Numbered from the stretch's first letter, positions 15,666 to 26,382 are shown. The stretch is 64,000 nt of DNA from Gaiellasilicea sp963749515 (GCA_963749515.1 CAVVMR010000010.1:620001-684000); one strand, 5' to 3'. Numbers and translations: made by a program. Notes: generated by a model not told the origin, from the sequence alone.

Positions 15666-17323
15666 GCACGACCGGGGAGCACGAGACCAAGTACATCTTC
15701 GTCACCGGCGGCGTCGTGTCGGCGCTCGGGAAAGGGATCGTCGCGGCGTCGCTCGGACGACTGCTGAAGGAGCGCGGGCTCCGCGTCCAGGCTCAGAAGT
15801 TCGACCCCTATCTGAACGTCGACCCGGGCACGATGAGCCCCTTCCAGCACGGCGAGGTGTTCGTCACCGAGGACGGCGCGGAGACCGATCTCGACATCGG
15901 CCACTACGAGCGGTTCATCGACGAGAACCTCTCGCGGAACGCCAGCCACAGCGCCGGCGCGATCTGGGACGCCGTCCTCCGCAAGGAGCGGAAGGGCGAG
16001 TTCCTCGGCGCCACGGTGCAGGTGATCCCGCACATCACGAACGAGATCAAGCTGCGAATCAAGCGCGCGGCGAAGGCGGCGCCGGCCGACGTCGTGATCT
16101 CGGAGATCGGGGGCACTGTCGGCGACATCGAGTCGCTGCCGTTCCTCGAGGCGATCCGCCAGTTCCGGCGCGAGGTCGGCCCGGAGAACGTGATGTATCT
16201 CCACTGCACCCTCGTCCCGTTCATCGAGGCGGCCGGCGAGCTGAAGACGAAGCCGACGCAGCACTCGGTGAACGAGCTTCGCCGGATCGGTATCCACCCG
16301 GACGTGATCGTCTGCCGCTCCCACGAGGAGCTCTCGCAGGACATCAAGGACAAGATCGCCCTCTTCGCCGACGTCGACATCCGCTCGGTCGTCGCGGCGC
16401 CGGATGTCTCCGACGTCTATCTCGTCCCAGCCGTGCTCCGGGACGAGGGTCTCGACGAGCTCGTCTGCACCCAGCTCGGCATCGACGCACCCCGCGCGGG
16501 CCTGGGCGAGTGGCAGGAGGTGATCGACCGGATCGGCGAGCCGCGGGAGGCAGTGACGATCGCGCTCGTCGGCAAGTACGTGAAGCTCCACGATGCCTAC
16601 CTGTCGGTGCACGAGGCGCTGAAGCACGCCGGCGTCCATCAAGGGGCGTCGGTGCGCGTGCAGTGGGTCGACGCCGAGAACATGTCCTACGAGGAGGCGG
16701 CTGAGCTCCTGGAGCAGGTCGACGGCGTCCTCGTTCCAGGCGGCTTCGGCTCGCGCGGGTGGGAGGGGAAGATCCTCGCCTGCCAGGTCGCGCGGGAGCG
16801 CGGCATCCCGTACCTCGGCATCTGCCTCGGCATGCACGTTGCCGTCTCCGAGTACGCGCGCAACGTGGCCGGGTTCGAGGGCGCGAACTCGACGGAGATG
16901 GACCCGGAGACGCCGTATCCGGTCATCGACCTGCTGCCCGAGCAGAAGGAGATCGAGGATCTCGGCGGCACGATGCGGCTCGGCGCGCAGGCGGTGGAGC
17001 TGGCCGACGGGACGCGGACCCGCGACGTCTACGGCGACTCGGTCATCCACGAGCGCCACCGCCACCGGTACGAAGTCAACAACCAGTACCGCCAGCAGCT
17101 GATCGACGCCGGCCTCGTCGTCTCCGGCACGTTCCAGGAAGGGCGCCTCGTCGAGATCGTCGAGCTACCCGACCATCCGTGGTTCGTGGCCAGTCAGTTC
17201 CATCCGGAGTTCAAGTCGCGGCCCACCCGGCCGGCACCGCTGTTCAGGGAATTCGTCGGCGCCGCCGTCGAGCGGGCCCGCTCACGCAGCGGCGTGCAGT
17301 TGCGCGCCGCCGGCCAGGTCTAG
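15662..17323 (+). CDS. pyrG: CTP synthase
   Basis: Makes CTP from UTP, ATP and glutamine (553 residues, usual length). The synthetase domain begins YIFVTGGVVSALGKGI, with KFDPYLNVDPGTMSPFQHGE and EIGGTVGDIESLPF. The glutaminase domain has the oxyanion loop PGGFGSRGWEGK, the nucleophile in LGICLGMHVAV, and the His-Glu pair in ASQFHPEF. The ATG at 15662 overlaps the preceding stop (ATGA). It is the last gene of the tlyA-pyrG run; its stop overlaps the stop of the opposing PAS gene. Confidence 0.98.
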   Translation: MSTTGEHETKYIFVTGGVVSALGKGIVAASLGRLLKERGLRVQAQKFDPYLNVDPGTMSPFQHGEVFVTEDGAETDLDIGHYERFIDENLSRNASHSAGAIWDAVLRKERKGEFLGATVQVIPHITNEIKLRIKRAAKAAPADVVISEIGGTVGDIESLPFLEAIRQFRREVGPENVMYLHCTLVPFIEAAGELKTKPTQHSVNELRRIGIHPDVIVCRSHEELSQDIKDKIALFADVDIRSVVAAPDVSDVYLVPAVLRDEGLDELVCTQLGIDAPRAGLGEWQEVIDRIGEPREAVTIALVGKYVKLHDAYLSVHEALKHAGVHQGASVRVQWVDAENMSYEEAAELLEQVDGVLVPGGFGSRGWEGKILACQVARERGIPYLGICLGMHVAVSEYARNVAGFEGANSTEMDPETPYPVIDLLPEQKEIEDLGGTMRLGAQAVELADGTRTRDVYGDSVIHERHRHRYEVNNQYRQQLIDAGLVVSGTFQEGRLVEIVELPDHPWFVASQFHPEFKSRPTRPAPLFREFVGAAVERARSRSGVQLRAAGQV

Positions 17324-17697
17324 TCAGCCGGGTCGGCGGGCCAGCAGATCCCGATGTAGACGAGCATCCCGCCGACCGTCGACTGCGACGCGCGGAAGCA
17401 CAGCTCGAGCTCGGTCCCGTCGCTCCGCCGCAGCAGCGTCGTGCTCGTGCGCGAGCCGGCGCGCCGCATCTCCAGGTTGTTGATGTGAGCATCGGGATCG
17501 ACGGCCACGTCGTGCACGCTCAGCTCGAGCAGCTCGGCTCTCGTGTACCCCAGCAGCTGGCATGCGTAGGCGTTCGCTGCGAGGTACCGGCCGTCGTCGC
17601 CGGCGACGAAGACGGCCACGGGACCATGCTCGAGCGCCTCTCCGACAAGGCTCTTCTGGACGAGCTCGTGGGTGACGGCACTGGCCACAGCAGTCAT
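17320..17697 (-). CDS. stand-alone PAS domain protein
   Basis: A 125-residue protein that is essentially one PAS sensor domain: an N-terminal cap helix (VTHELVQKSLVGEALEHG), then PVAVFVAGDDGRYLAANAYA, CQLLGYTRAELLEL, and the closing strands FRASQSTVGGMLVYIGI. There is no output domain, so it may sense a ligand and act through a partner. I place the start at the ATG at 17697; an ATG at 17742 would add 15 residues. The DNA in between is AT-rich and includes TACAAT, which looks regulatory. It is convergent with pyrG. Confidence 0.72.
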   Translation of the reverse strand: MTAVASAVTHELVQKSLVGEALEHGPVAVFVAGDDGRYLAANAYACQLLGYTRAELLELSVHDVAVDPDAHINNLEMRRAGSRTSTTLLRRSDGTELELCFRASQSTVGGMLVYIGICWPADPAD

Positions 17698-17752
17698 ATT
17701 GTAGAAGATATCGGCAGCCTGGCGCAGTATTTTCGCGCACATTGCGGAGATC

Positions 17753-17758
17753 TAGGAT
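17753..17758 (+). promoter_or_regulatory. -10 box (TAGGAT) of the M20 peptidase gene
   Basis: TAGGAT ends 6 bases before the GTG at 17765, as for other leaderless starts here. It lies in the divergent gap with the PAS gene. Confidence 0.45.
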
Positions 17759-17764
17759 CAGCAT

Positions 17765-18886
17765 GTGCCGTCGATGCTCGAGCTGTTCACGGAGCTGTGT
17801 GCGATTCCCAGTCCACCGGGAAACGAGCGCGCGGTCACCGATCGCGTTACCGCCGAGCTGCGGTCACTCGGTCTCGAGGTCGAGGAGGACGACGCGGGGG
17901 CGCGCATCGACTCCAATTCGGGGAACCTCCTATGCCGGCTTCCCGGCCGGATGGACGGCGGGACGCCGATCTTCTTCTGCGCGCACCTCGACACGGTGCC
18001 GCCGCAGGGCGCCCTCGAGCCGGTGGTCACCGAGGGCGTCGTCCGGAACGCCGCGGAGACGATTCTCGGCGCGGACAACAAGTCGGCTGTCGTCGCGATG
18101 GTCGAGGCGGCGCGACGGATTGCCACCGAGCGTAGGCCGCACGCGGGCATCGAGCTCCTGTTCACGCAGAAGGAGGAGGTCGGCCTCCTCGGCGCGGGAG
18201 CGTTCGACCACACGAAGCTCGAGGCCGAGCTGGGCTTCGTCTACGACCAGGCGGCGCCGATCGGCGACGTGATCATGGGCGCGCCGTACGGACGCGCGCT
18301 GTCGGTGCGCTTCCACGGCCGTCCCGCGCACTCGGGGATGGTTCCTGAGGAGGGCCGCTCTGCGGTCGTCGCGGCGGCGCGGGCGATCGCCGATCTGCGG
18401 CTCGGCCGGCTCGACGACGAGACGACCGCGAACGTCGGTTTGATCAGCGGCGGCAGCGCGCGGAACATCGTCCCGGAATGGTGCGAGCTGGAAGTGGAGG
18501 CTCGCTCACACGACGTCCGCAAGCTCGCCGATCTCGTCCAGGAGATGCTCGACACGTTCGCATTCGCCGCGAGCGTCACCGAGTGCGCGGTCGAGACCGA
18601 GGTCAGCGAGACCTACCAGGGCTACCGGTTCAAGGAGAGCGACCCGATCGTCCGGTTGGCGACGACCGCGCTCGAGGCGTGCGGCTACGAGATGGTGCCG
18701 ACGTTCACGGGCGGAGGCGCGGATGCGAACGTGTTCAACGCCAAGGGTTTGCCCTGCCTCAATCTGGCGAATGGGATGGCTGAGATCCACACCGCCGAGG
18801 AGCACATCGCTGTTGACGATCTGGACGCGATGGTCGACGTGACGCTGGCGCTGGTCGACGCCGCCCGAGATGCCACTCAGCCTTAG
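17765..18886 (+). CDS. M20 family metallopeptidase (PepT-like)
   Basis: A 373-residue di-zinc peptidase of the M20 family, closest in pattern to tripeptidase T-like proteins. Metal and catalytic residues are visible in order: FFCAHLDTVPP, ILGADNKSAV (bridging Asp), FTQKEEVGLLGA (catalytic Glu), the dimerisation-domain His in GRPAHSGMVPEEGRSA, and the last His in AEIHTAEEHIA. The start is GTG 17765; an in-frame ATG follows at 17774. It overlaps the next gene by 17 bases and appears to head a metabolic operon. Cytoplasmic; peptide or amide substrate uncertain. Confidence 0.9.
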   Translation: MPSMLELFTELCAIPSPPGNERAVTDRVTAELRSLGLEVEEDDAGARIDSNSGNLLCRLPGRMDGGTPIFFCAHLDTVPPQGALEPVVTEGVVRNAAETILGADNKSAVVAMVEAARRIATERRPHAGIELLFTQKEEVGLLGAGAFDHTKLEAELGFVYDQAAPIGDVIMGAPYGRALSVRFHGRPAHSGMVPEEGRSAVVAAARAIADLRLGRLDDETTANVGLISGGSARNIVPEWCELEVEARSHDVRKLADLVQEMLDTFAFAASVTECAVETEVSETYQGYRFKESDPIVRLATTALEACGYEMVPTFTGGGADANVFNAKGLPCLNLANGMAEIHTAEEHIAVDDLDAMVDVTLALVDAARDATQP

Positions 18887-19817
18887 GCGCGGCACTGTGA
18901 CCGCGCTCGGCGAGCGGCTCGACCGTCTGGTCCGGCTCGAGGTGGACGGGATCGCGTGCGTCTCCTACCCGAGGCTGACCGGCGAGGTCGAGGTCGGGGA
19001 CGAGGTGCTCGTGAACGAGCAGGCACGCCTCCTCGAGCTCGGATCGGGCGGCTTCGACGTCCTCTATGCGAACCTGACGCGCGGGCTGGGTCTCCCAGCC
19101 GAGGAAGGAGCGCACGTGATGGCGCTGCCGTACGCGCCGGGACAGGTCGCCCTGAGGCGGGGTGAGGAGGACGGCGAGCTGCCCGCTTCCCTCGAGGGGA
19201 TGCCGGTCGTGCTCTGCACGCTGCACAGCCAGGTCGCTCCGGTGTGCGCTGCGCTCGCCGGGAAGCGAGTCGCCTACGTCCAGGTCAGCGGAGGCGCGCT
19301 TCCGGTGTCGCTGTCGGACGCCGTTCGGACGCTCAAGCAACGTGGGCTCCTCGCCGCCTCGATTGCGGTCGCGCCGTGCCTGGACGGCGATGTGGACTGC
19401 GTGACGGCGGCCGCTGCCTTCGTTCTGGCGACGCGGGAGAGGTGTGACGCGATCGTCTGTGCGATCGGCCCCGGGATCGTCGGCACGGGGACGCAGTTCG
19501 GTCACGGTGCCCTCTCGCTCGCGGACGCCGCCAATACGGCGGCGGCGCTCGGAGGCCGCCCCGTGCTCGCGGTCCGCTCATCCGAGGCCGACGAGCGCGA
19601 ACGCCATCGCGGCGTCTCGCACCACACGCAGTCTGTCCTCGATCTCTGTCTGGGTGAGATCGTCGTCGCCTGGCCCGACGAGATCGCGACAGGCGGCTGG
19701 GAGGACGCGTGCGCAGGTCTGCCGCTTCGTCACATGGGCCGCGGGCCGGACGTCGACCCCGCCTTCTTCCGCGCAGCGTTCGCGGCGGGTGTCATCGCGG
19801 CGGGGATGCTCGACTGA
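18870..19817 (+). CDS. DUF3866 family protein
   Basis: A 315-residue soluble protein matching the DUF3866 family found in actinobacteria and some firmicutes; the function is unknown. It has an N-terminal small beta domain (RGTVTALGERLDRLVRLEVD), a central Rossmann-like part (VVLCTLHSQVAPVCAALAG) and conserved glycine-rich IGPGIVGTGTQFGHG. A histidine-rich stretch, RHRGVSHHTQSVL, could be an active site. It overlaps the peptidase upstream and abuts the aldo/keto reductase gene (TGATG), so these genes are co-expressed. Confidence 0.8.
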   Translation: MPLSLRRGTVTALGERLDRLVRLEVDGIACVSYPRLTGEVEVGDEVLVNEQARLLELGSGGFDVLYANLTRGLGLPAEEGAHVMALPYAPGQVALRRGEEDGELPASLEGMPVVLCTLHSQVAPVCAALAGKRVAYVQVSGGALPVSLSDAVRTLKQRGLLAASIAVAPCLDGDVDCVTAAAAFVLATRERCDAIVCAIGPGIVGTGTQFGHGALSLADAANTAAALGGRPVLAVRSSEADERERHRGVSHHTQSVLDLCLGEIVVAWPDEIATGGWEDACAGLPLRHMGRGPDVDPAFFRAAFAAGVIAAGMLD

Positions 19818-20590
19818 TGGAGGAGCGGCGTCTCGGCCCGGTCGTCGGTCTCGGCACGTGGAACACGTTCGACGGCGACGTGAAGCTGGCGCGCACCGTC
19901 GTCGACGCGGCGTTCGAGGCGGGCAGCCGCTGTTTTGACACCTCGCCGATGTACGGCGGTGCGGAGCGCGCGCTCGGCGCCGCGCTCGCCGACCGGCGCG
20001 ACGAGGTCAGCGTGTTGACGAAGATCTGGACGGCATCGCCCGAGGATGCGCGACGGCAGCTCTCCGATCAGCTCGAATGGTTCGGCCGCGTCGACGTCGA
20101 GCAGGTGCACAACCTCGTTGGCTGGGAGCGGCACCTGCCCTGGCTCGAGGCCGAGTGTGGTGGCGGACAGATCGGGAAGCTCGGCGTCACCCACTACGCA
20201 CCGTCGGCGTTCGGGGAGCTCGAGCACGCTCTGGAGACGCGACGCCTCGACACGCTTCAGGTGCCGTTGAACCCACGCGAGCGAACCTGTGAGGAGACGC
20301 TCCTTCCGCTCGCAGCGGATCTCGGCGTCGCCGTGATCGTCATGCGTCCGTTCGGCGAGGGCGCGCTGCTCTCGAACGAGCCCACACCGGAGGAACTGAG
20401 CGCGCTCGCCGAGTTCGGCGTCACGACCTGGCCGCAGGTGCTGCTGAAGTGGGCCTTGTCGGACGAGCGCGTCGATCTGGTGATCCCCGCGACCCGGCGG
20501 CCGGAGCACGCGGCCGAGAACGCCGTCGCCGGCGAACCGCCCTGGTTCGGGCGTGAGGAGCGGGCGTACGTGGAGAGCCTCGTCCGATGA
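19817..20590 (+). CDS. aldo/keto reductase
   Basis: A 257-residue TIM-barrel NADPH oxidoreductase. The catalytic Asp and Tyr are in FDTSPMYGGAERALG, the Lys in VLTKIWT, and the active-site His in EQVHNLVGW. The C-terminal cofactor region (DLVIPATRRPEHAAENA) fits the family. It is shorter than typical members (about 280-320), with trimmed loops after the barrel strands. The start ATG overlaps the previous stop, and the NUDIX gene starts four bases before its end. The substrate is unknown. Confidence 0.85.
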   Translation: MEERRLGPVVGLGTWNTFDGDVKLARTVVDAAFEAGSRCFDTSPMYGGAERALGAALADRRDEVSVLTKIWTASPEDARRQLSDQLEWFGRVDVEQVHNLVGWERHLPWLEAECGGGQIGKLGVTHYAPSAFGELEHALETRRLDTLQVPLNPRERTCEETLLPLAADLGVAVIVMRPFGEGALLSNEPTPEELSALAEFGVTTWPQVLLKWALSDERVDLVIPATRRPEHAAENAVAGEPPWFGREERAYVESLVR

Positions 20591-21057
20591 GGATCTGGGA
20601 GGGGCGCCGCTTCGCGGTGATCGTCGAGGACGGCTACGAGGTCGCCGACACGCCCGACGCGGTCGCGATCGTGGCGTTGGATGCCGAAGGCCGCTTCGTC
20701 TTCGTTCGCCAGCAACGCGTGGCGACCGGCGGCAAGCTGCTCGAGCTGCCGGCCGGGCTGATCGACGAGGGCGAGACGCCGTTGGAGACGGCGCGACGTG
20801 AGCTGCGCGAGGAGACCGGGCTGCACGGCGGAGACTGGCGTGAGCTCACGTCGTTCTGGACCTCTCCCGGCTTCGTCAACGAGCGCGTGACGGTCTTCGT
20901 GGCCGACGGCCTCGAGGAGGGAGAGCCGGATCCGGACGAGGGCGAGGAGCTCGAGGTCGTGCGCTGGGCCCGGTCCGAGGTCGAGGAGCGCCTGCACGAG
21001 CTGGACGATGCGACGACGTTGATCGGCCTCCTGCTCTACCTGCGCGAGGGCGCTTAG
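20587..21057 (+). CDS. NUDIX hydrolase (ADP-ribose pyrophosphatase type)
   Basis: A 156-residue NUDIX enzyme. The box starts at GLIDEGETPLETARRELREE and continues TGL, a full match to GX5EX7REUXEEXGU, with VRQQRVATGGKLLELPAG ahead of it as in ADP-ribose diphosphatases. SPGFVNERVTVFVADGL after the box is also typical of that subgroup. It likely clears ADP-ribose or related nucleotide sugars. Its ATG overlaps the upstream stop (ATGA). Confidence 0.88.
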   Translation: MRIWEGRRFAVIVEDGYEVADTPDAVAIVALDAEGRFVFVRQQRVATGGKLLELPAGLIDEGETPLETARRELREETGLHGGDWRELTSFWTSPGFVNERVTVFVADGLEEGEPDPDEGEELEVVRWARSEVEERLHELDDATTLIGLLLYLREGA

Positions 21058-21076
21058 CGGTATCGTTCCGCCGCTC

Positions 21077-22198
21077 ATGCGCATCGGCGTCGCCAAGGAG
21101 ATCAAGCCCCAGGAGTACCGCGTCGCGCTGACGCCGGCGGGTGCGCGTGAGCTCGTGCGGCTCGGTCACGAGGTGGTGGTCGAGACGGCGGCCGGCGTGG
21201 GCAGCCAGTTCGACGACACCCAGTACGAGTCGACCGGCGCCCGCATCGCCTCGGTCGAGGAGGTCTGGGAGACCGCGGAGCTCCTGCTGAAGGTCAAGGA
21301 GCCGATCGCGATCGAGTACCCCAGGCTGCGATCGGGCCTCGTGCTCTTCACCTACCTGCACATCGCCGCCGACGAACCGCTCACACGCGCACTCGTCGAC
21401 AGTGGCGTCACGGCCGTCGCGTACGAGACCGTCGAGACCGACGACCGCAGGCTGCCGCTGCTGGCGCCGATGAGCGAGGTCGCGGGCCGGCTCGCCGCGC
21501 AGGCAGGTGCGCACTATCTCGAACGCCCGAAAGGTGGACGTGGGCTGCTGCTCGGCGGGGTCGCAGGCGTCGCACCGGGCAAGGTCGTCGTGATCGGCGG
21601 CGGCATCGTCGGCTACAACGCCGCGGTGATCGCGCTCGGCCTCGGCGCGCAGGTCACAATTCTGGACCGCTCGGTCGACCGGATGCGCCATCTCGAGGAG
21701 ACGCTGCACGGGCGCGTCAGCCTCGTCATGTCGTCGACGCTCCAGATCGAGGAGTCGGTCAGCGACGCAGACGTGGTCATCGGCGCCGTGCTGATCCCCG
21801 GCGCGCTCGCGCCCAAGCTCCTGACGAGAGAGATGATCGCCGGGATGAAGACCGGCAGCGTCTTCTGCGACGTCGCGATCGACCAGGGCGGCTGCTCGGA
21901 GACGTCACACGCGACGACGCACGACGATCCCGTCTACGAGGTCGACGGCGTCGTCCACTACTGCGTGGCGAACATGCCGGGAGCGGTGCCGATCACATCG
22001 ACGAAGGCGCTCACGAACGTCACGCTGCCCTACGTCGAGGAGATCGCCGAATACGGGCTGGCGATGGCCGTCGCCCGCGACAAGCCGCTCTCACGAGGGG
22101 TGAACGTGATCGACGGCCGGATCACGTACGAGGCCGTGGCCGAGGCGCACGGGCTGGAGCACACACCCCTCGAGGACGTCCTCGCGTCAGCCGTCTAG
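21077..22198 (+). CDS. ald: alanine dehydrogenase
   Basis: NAD-dependent interconversion of L-alanine with pyruvate and ammonia (373 residues, usual length). MRIGVAKEIKPQEYRVALTP is the classic N-terminus, with Arg15 for substrate. Lys and His catalytic residues fall in LLKVKEPI and FTYLHIAAD, and the NAD Rossmann motif is VVIGGGIVGYNAA. GMKTGSVFCDVAIDQGG is a strong family block. TATCGT, 10 bases before the ATG, may be a -10 box, so it could be expressed separately from the NUDIX gene 19 bases upstream. Confidence 0.97.
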   Translation: MRIGVAKEIKPQEYRVALTPAGARELVRLGHEVVVETAAGVGSQFDDTQYESTGARIASVEEVWETAELLLKVKEPIAIEYPRLRSGLVLFTYLHIAADEPLTRALVDSGVTAVAYETVETDDRRLPLLAPMSEVAGRLAAQAGAHYLERPKGGRGLLLGGVAGVAPGKVVVIGGGIVGYNAAVIALGLGAQVTILDRSVDRMRHLEETLHGRVSLVMSSTLQIEESVSDADVVIGAVLIPGALAPKLLTREMIAGMKTGSVFCDVAIDQGGCSETSHATTHDDPVYEVDGVVHYCVANMPGAVPITSTKALTNVTLPYVEEIAEYGLAMAVARDKPLSRGVNVIDGRITYEAVAEAHGLEHTPLEDVLASAV

Positions 22199-22353
22199 CC
22201 GGCCGTCTTGCCGGCGGCTTCCTTGCGTGCTTCGAGCTGCTTCTGGCTCTTGGACGGGCTGAGCTTGACCACAGCCCAGGTGACGGCGGCCGCCAGCGAG
22301 ACGATGACGACGATGTACAAGGTGAGCCCGATCAAACCGAGGACGGTGTCCAT
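22195..22353 (-). CDS. small single-pass membrane protein
   Basis: A 52-residue protein: MDTVLGLIGLTLYIVVIVSL starts a transmembrane segment that runs on through AAAVTWAVVKL, followed by a basic/polar tail (SPSKSQKQLEARKEAAGK). The ATG at 22353 is used; the longer frame upstream is an antisense reading of deoB. It is convergent with ald (stops overlap) and divergent from deoB. The tail facing the cytoplasm is inferred from its charge. The family is not recognised. Confidence 0.65.
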   Translation of the reverse strand: MDTVLGLIGLTLYIVVIVSLAAAVTWAVVKLSPSKSQKQLEARKEAAGKTAG

Positions 22354-22360
22354 TGCGCCG

Positions 22361-22366
22361 TAGAAT
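22361..22366 (+). promoter_or_regulatory. -10 box (TAGAAT) of deoB
   Basis: TAGAAT ends 6 bases before the deoB GTG, indicating a leaderless mRNA for the nucleoside catabolic genes. It lies in the 19-base gap to the divergent small membrane protein gene. Confidence 0.5.
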
Positions 22367-22372
22367 AGCCGC

Positions 22373-23539
22373 GTGCCGCGGGCGTGCGTAATCGTGCTCG
22401 ACGCCGTTGGCGCGGGAGAGTTGCCCGACGCGGCCTCGTACGGCGATGAGGGGTCGAACACGCTCGGTAACGTGGCCCGCGCCGTCGGAGGCCTCGACCT
22501 GCCCGCACTCGAGGCGCTCGGCCTCGGCAATGTGATGCCGCTCGAGGGCAGCCCACCTCAGCCTGGGGCTCCCGCGGTCGCAGGCCGGCTGCTCGAGCGG
22601 TCGAAGGGCAAGGACACGACGACCGGCCACTGGGAGTTGATGGGCGTCGTCACGCCGACCGCGATGCCCACCTACCCGCACGGCTTCCCGCACGACGTCA
22701 TCGACCCCTTCATGCACAAGACCGGCCGCGGCGTCCTCGGCAACAAGCCGGCTTCGGGGACGGAGATCATCCAGGAGCTCGGTGAGGAGCACCAGCGGAC
22801 GGGGAAGTGGATCGTCTACACGTCCGCGGACTCCGTCTTCCAGATCGCCGCTCACGAGGAGACCATCCCGCTGGAGGAGCTCTACGAGGCCTGCAAGGCT
22901 GCGCGCGAGATCCTGACCGGCAAGCACGCGGTCGGCCGCGTCATCGCACGGCCCTTCGACGGCGTTCCCGGCAGCTACGAGCGAACGCCGAATCGCCACG
23001 ACTTCTCGCTCGAGCCCCGCCGTCCCAACTATCTGTCGCTCGTCCGCGACACGGGCCAGAAGGTGCACGCGGTGGGCAAGATCAGCGACATCTTCGCGGG
23101 CTGCGACATCGACGAGTCCTTTCCGACCAAGTCCAACGTCGATGGGATCAACCAGACGGTGGAGCTGCTGCGCCAGCTCGACGACGGGCTCGTGTTCGTG
23201 AACCTCGTCGAGACCGACCAGCTCTGGGGGCACCGGAACGATCCGGTGAACTTCCATCGCTGCCTCCAGGACTTCGACCGGCGGCTCGAGGAGATACTCG
23301 AGGCGCTGCGGCCCGGCGACCTGTTGATCATCACGTCCGACCACGGCTGCGATCCGACGACGCCGTCGACCGACCACTCCCGCGAGCACGCCCTCCTGCT
23401 CGCGTATGCGGCCGGTCGCAACGCTCGCGGCGCCGTTCACGAGGGTGAGTTTGCCGACGTCGGCGCGACCGTGAATGCGTGGCTCGGCGGCAAGCCGCCC
23501 GGACGGGGCATCCCGGGCCGTCCGATCCTCGATCCGTGA
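22373..23539 (+). CDS. deoB: phosphopentomutase
   Basis: Interconverts (deoxy)ribose 1- and 5-phosphate in nucleoside salvage (388 residues). It belongs to the alkaline-phosphatase superfamily: metal ligands in IVLDAVGAGELPDA and SNTLGN, the phospho-acceptor Thr in GKDTTTGHWE, NLVETDQLWGHRND, and the distal ligands in ITSDHGCDPTTPSTDHSRE. The GTG start is leaderless. It is translationally coupled (GTGA) to a methyltransferase and then to pyrimidine-nucleoside phosphorylase, its natural partner. Confidence 0.97.
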   Translation: MPRACVIVLDAVGAGELPDAASYGDEGSNTLGNVARAVGGLDLPALEALGLGNVMPLEGSPPQPGAPAVAGRLLERSKGKDTTTGHWELMGVVTPTAMPTYPHGFPHDVIDPFMHKTGRGVLGNKPASGTEIIQELGEEHQRTGKWIVYTSADSVFQIAAHEETIPLEELYEACKAAREILTGKHAVGRVIARPFDGVPGSYERTPNRHDFSLEPRRPNYLSLVRDTGQKVHAVGKISDIFAGCDIDESFPTKSNVDGINQTVELLRQLDDGLVFVNLVETDQLWGHRNDPVNFHRCLQDFDRRLEEILEALRPGDLLIITSDHGCDPTTPSTDHSREHALLLAYAAGRNARGAVHEGEFADVGATVNAWLGGKPPGRGIPGRPILDP

Positions 23540-24248
23540 AGCTCGACAACCCGCTCGTCGTCCAGTGGGAGTACGCGAGCGAGGAGCGGCTCGCCAAGCG
23601 CAACCAGACCTACCGCGAGCTGACGGAGGGAGTCAAGGCCGACGACACGGTCTTCGAGGCCGTGCGTGAGGTGGGGCCCAAGCGGTTCCTCGACGTGGGT
23701 TGCGGCATGGGCGAGCTGGCGGAGCGCGTGCAGAAGGAGCTCGGAGCCGAGGTCGTCGCGGTCGACATCTCGCCGCGGATGGTGGAGCTGACGAAGGCCC
23801 GCGGGATCGACGTGCACCTGGCCGACCTCCAGGCCCTTCCCTTTGAAGACGGGGAGTTCGACTGCGTAGCTGCGAACTGGGTGCTCTATCACGTCCCGGA
23901 TCTCGATCGGGGCCTGAGCGAGCTGGAGCGCGTCATTCGTCGCGGGGGCCGCCTGGTGGCGGCCACGCTCGGCGTCGCCAACATGCAGGAGCTGTGGGAT
24001 CTCCTCGGTGGCGAGGTGACGGGAGGGCTGTCGTTCGGGTACGAGAACGGAGAGACCATGCTGTCCCCGTACTTCACCCAGATCGACCGGCGCGAGGCGA
24101 ACGGCACGGTCGTCTTCCCCGATCGGGGCTCGATGGTCGACTTCGTCGCCGCGCAGACGACTCGCTCGCATCTGGCCGAGCTCGTTCCGGAGCTGGCCGA
24201 GCCGTTCCACACGCGCACGTCCCACTGCGTCTTCGTGGCGGGCAAGTC

Positions 24249-24252
<4 letters not shown>
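23536..24252 (+). CDS. class I SAM-dependent methyltransferase
   Basis: A 238-residue Rossmann methyltransferase: motif I FLDVGCGMGELAERV, acidic VVAVDISPRMVEL, and ADLQALPFEDGEFDCVAANWVLYHV, as in UbiE/Methyltransf_11 small-molecule enzymes. It sits between deoB and the pyrimidine phosphorylase gene, overlapping both by 4 bases, but no methylation step of nucleoside salvage is known to require it. The substrate is not predictable. Confidence 0.85.
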
Positions 24253-25539
<1,287 letters not shown>

Positions 25540-25547
<8 letters not shown>

Positions 25548-26358
25548 GCTTCCCGAGGTCGAAAGCGTCCGGCGTGCGATCGCGCCCGCGCTCGAGGGCC
25601 GCCGGCTTGCGCATGTCGAGATCAGCGACATTCGGCTGACCCGGCCGGAAGATCCCCTGATCGTCGCTTCGGAGCTCACCGGCGAGCGCGTGGAGCACGT
25701 CGACCGGCGTGGCAAGTACCTCGTCCTTCGCTTCGCGTCCGGGCGTGCGTTGCTGATCCACCTCCGCATGACGGGCTCACTGCGGGCCGACGCGCTGGCC
25801 GGAGACCCCCACCGGCGCGCCCTGCTGACACTCGACGACGGCAGCGAGGTCGCCTATCGCGATGTCCGGCGCTTCGGTACCTGGCTGCTGCTCGAGCCGG
25901 GCGAGCTCGAGCCGTACCTCGGGACCCGTCTCGGCGAGGAGCCGCTCGTCGCCGCCTTCACGGCCAAGGGTCTGGGCGAGCGGCTGGAGGGGCGTCGTGC
26001 CGCGCTGAAGGCGGCGCTGCTCGACCAGCGGACGCTGGCCGGTCTCGGGAACATCTACGTGGACGAGGCTCTCTGGTACGCAAAGCTCCATCCACAGCGG
26101 CTTGCCGGCTCACTCGAACGCGACGAGCTGCGGCGGCTGCACCGGGCGATCCGGAAGGCGCTCGAGCTCGGCATCGCTCGACAGGGGTCGACCCTCACCG
26201 ACTACCGGCTCCCGGACGGGAGCTCGGGGTCGATGCAGAAGGAGTTCAAGGCCTACGGGCGAGACGATGAGCCATGCGATCGTTGCGGCACGCCGCTGGT
26301 GAAGATCCGCGTCGCCGGCCGCGGCACGTGGTTCTGCCCCCACTGCCAGCAGCTCTGA
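25540..26358 (+). CDS. mutM: formamidopyrimidine-DNA glycosylase
   Basis: Excises oxidised purines (8-oxoG, FaPy) and nicks abasic sites (272 residues). The start must be the TTG at 25540 because the N-terminus then reads MPELPEVE, with catalytic Pro2 and Glu3 exposed after Met removal. Lys in GKYLVLRF, the helix-two-turn-helix around LLDQRTLAGLGNIYVDEALW, and the C-terminal zinc finger CDRCG ... FCPHC are all present. It overlaps the phosphorylase gene by 8 bases. A copy of the hyphenated palindrome follows the stop. Confidence 0.96.
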
Positions 26359-26361
26359 GAC

Positions 26362-26382
26362 CTTGTGTTCCTGTAACACAAG
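26362..26382. repeat. hyphenated palindrome, copy 3
   Basis: CTTGTGTT-CCTGT-AACACAAG, identical over 21 bases to the core of the copy after efp (2428-2448). It begins three bases after the mutM stop, the same position relative to the gene end as copy 1. The downstream neighbour is the convergent glutaredoxin gene. It has no T-run. The remaining 57 bases to 26439 hold only a short inverted pair (AACGCT/AGCGTT). Confidence 0.7.

Noticed and set aside
17698..17742. Longer start (ATG 17742) for the PAS protein
   Set aside because: The extra 15 residues cover AT-rich DNA with TACAAT and no Shine-Dalgarno, and precede the PAS cap helix; kept only as an alternative.
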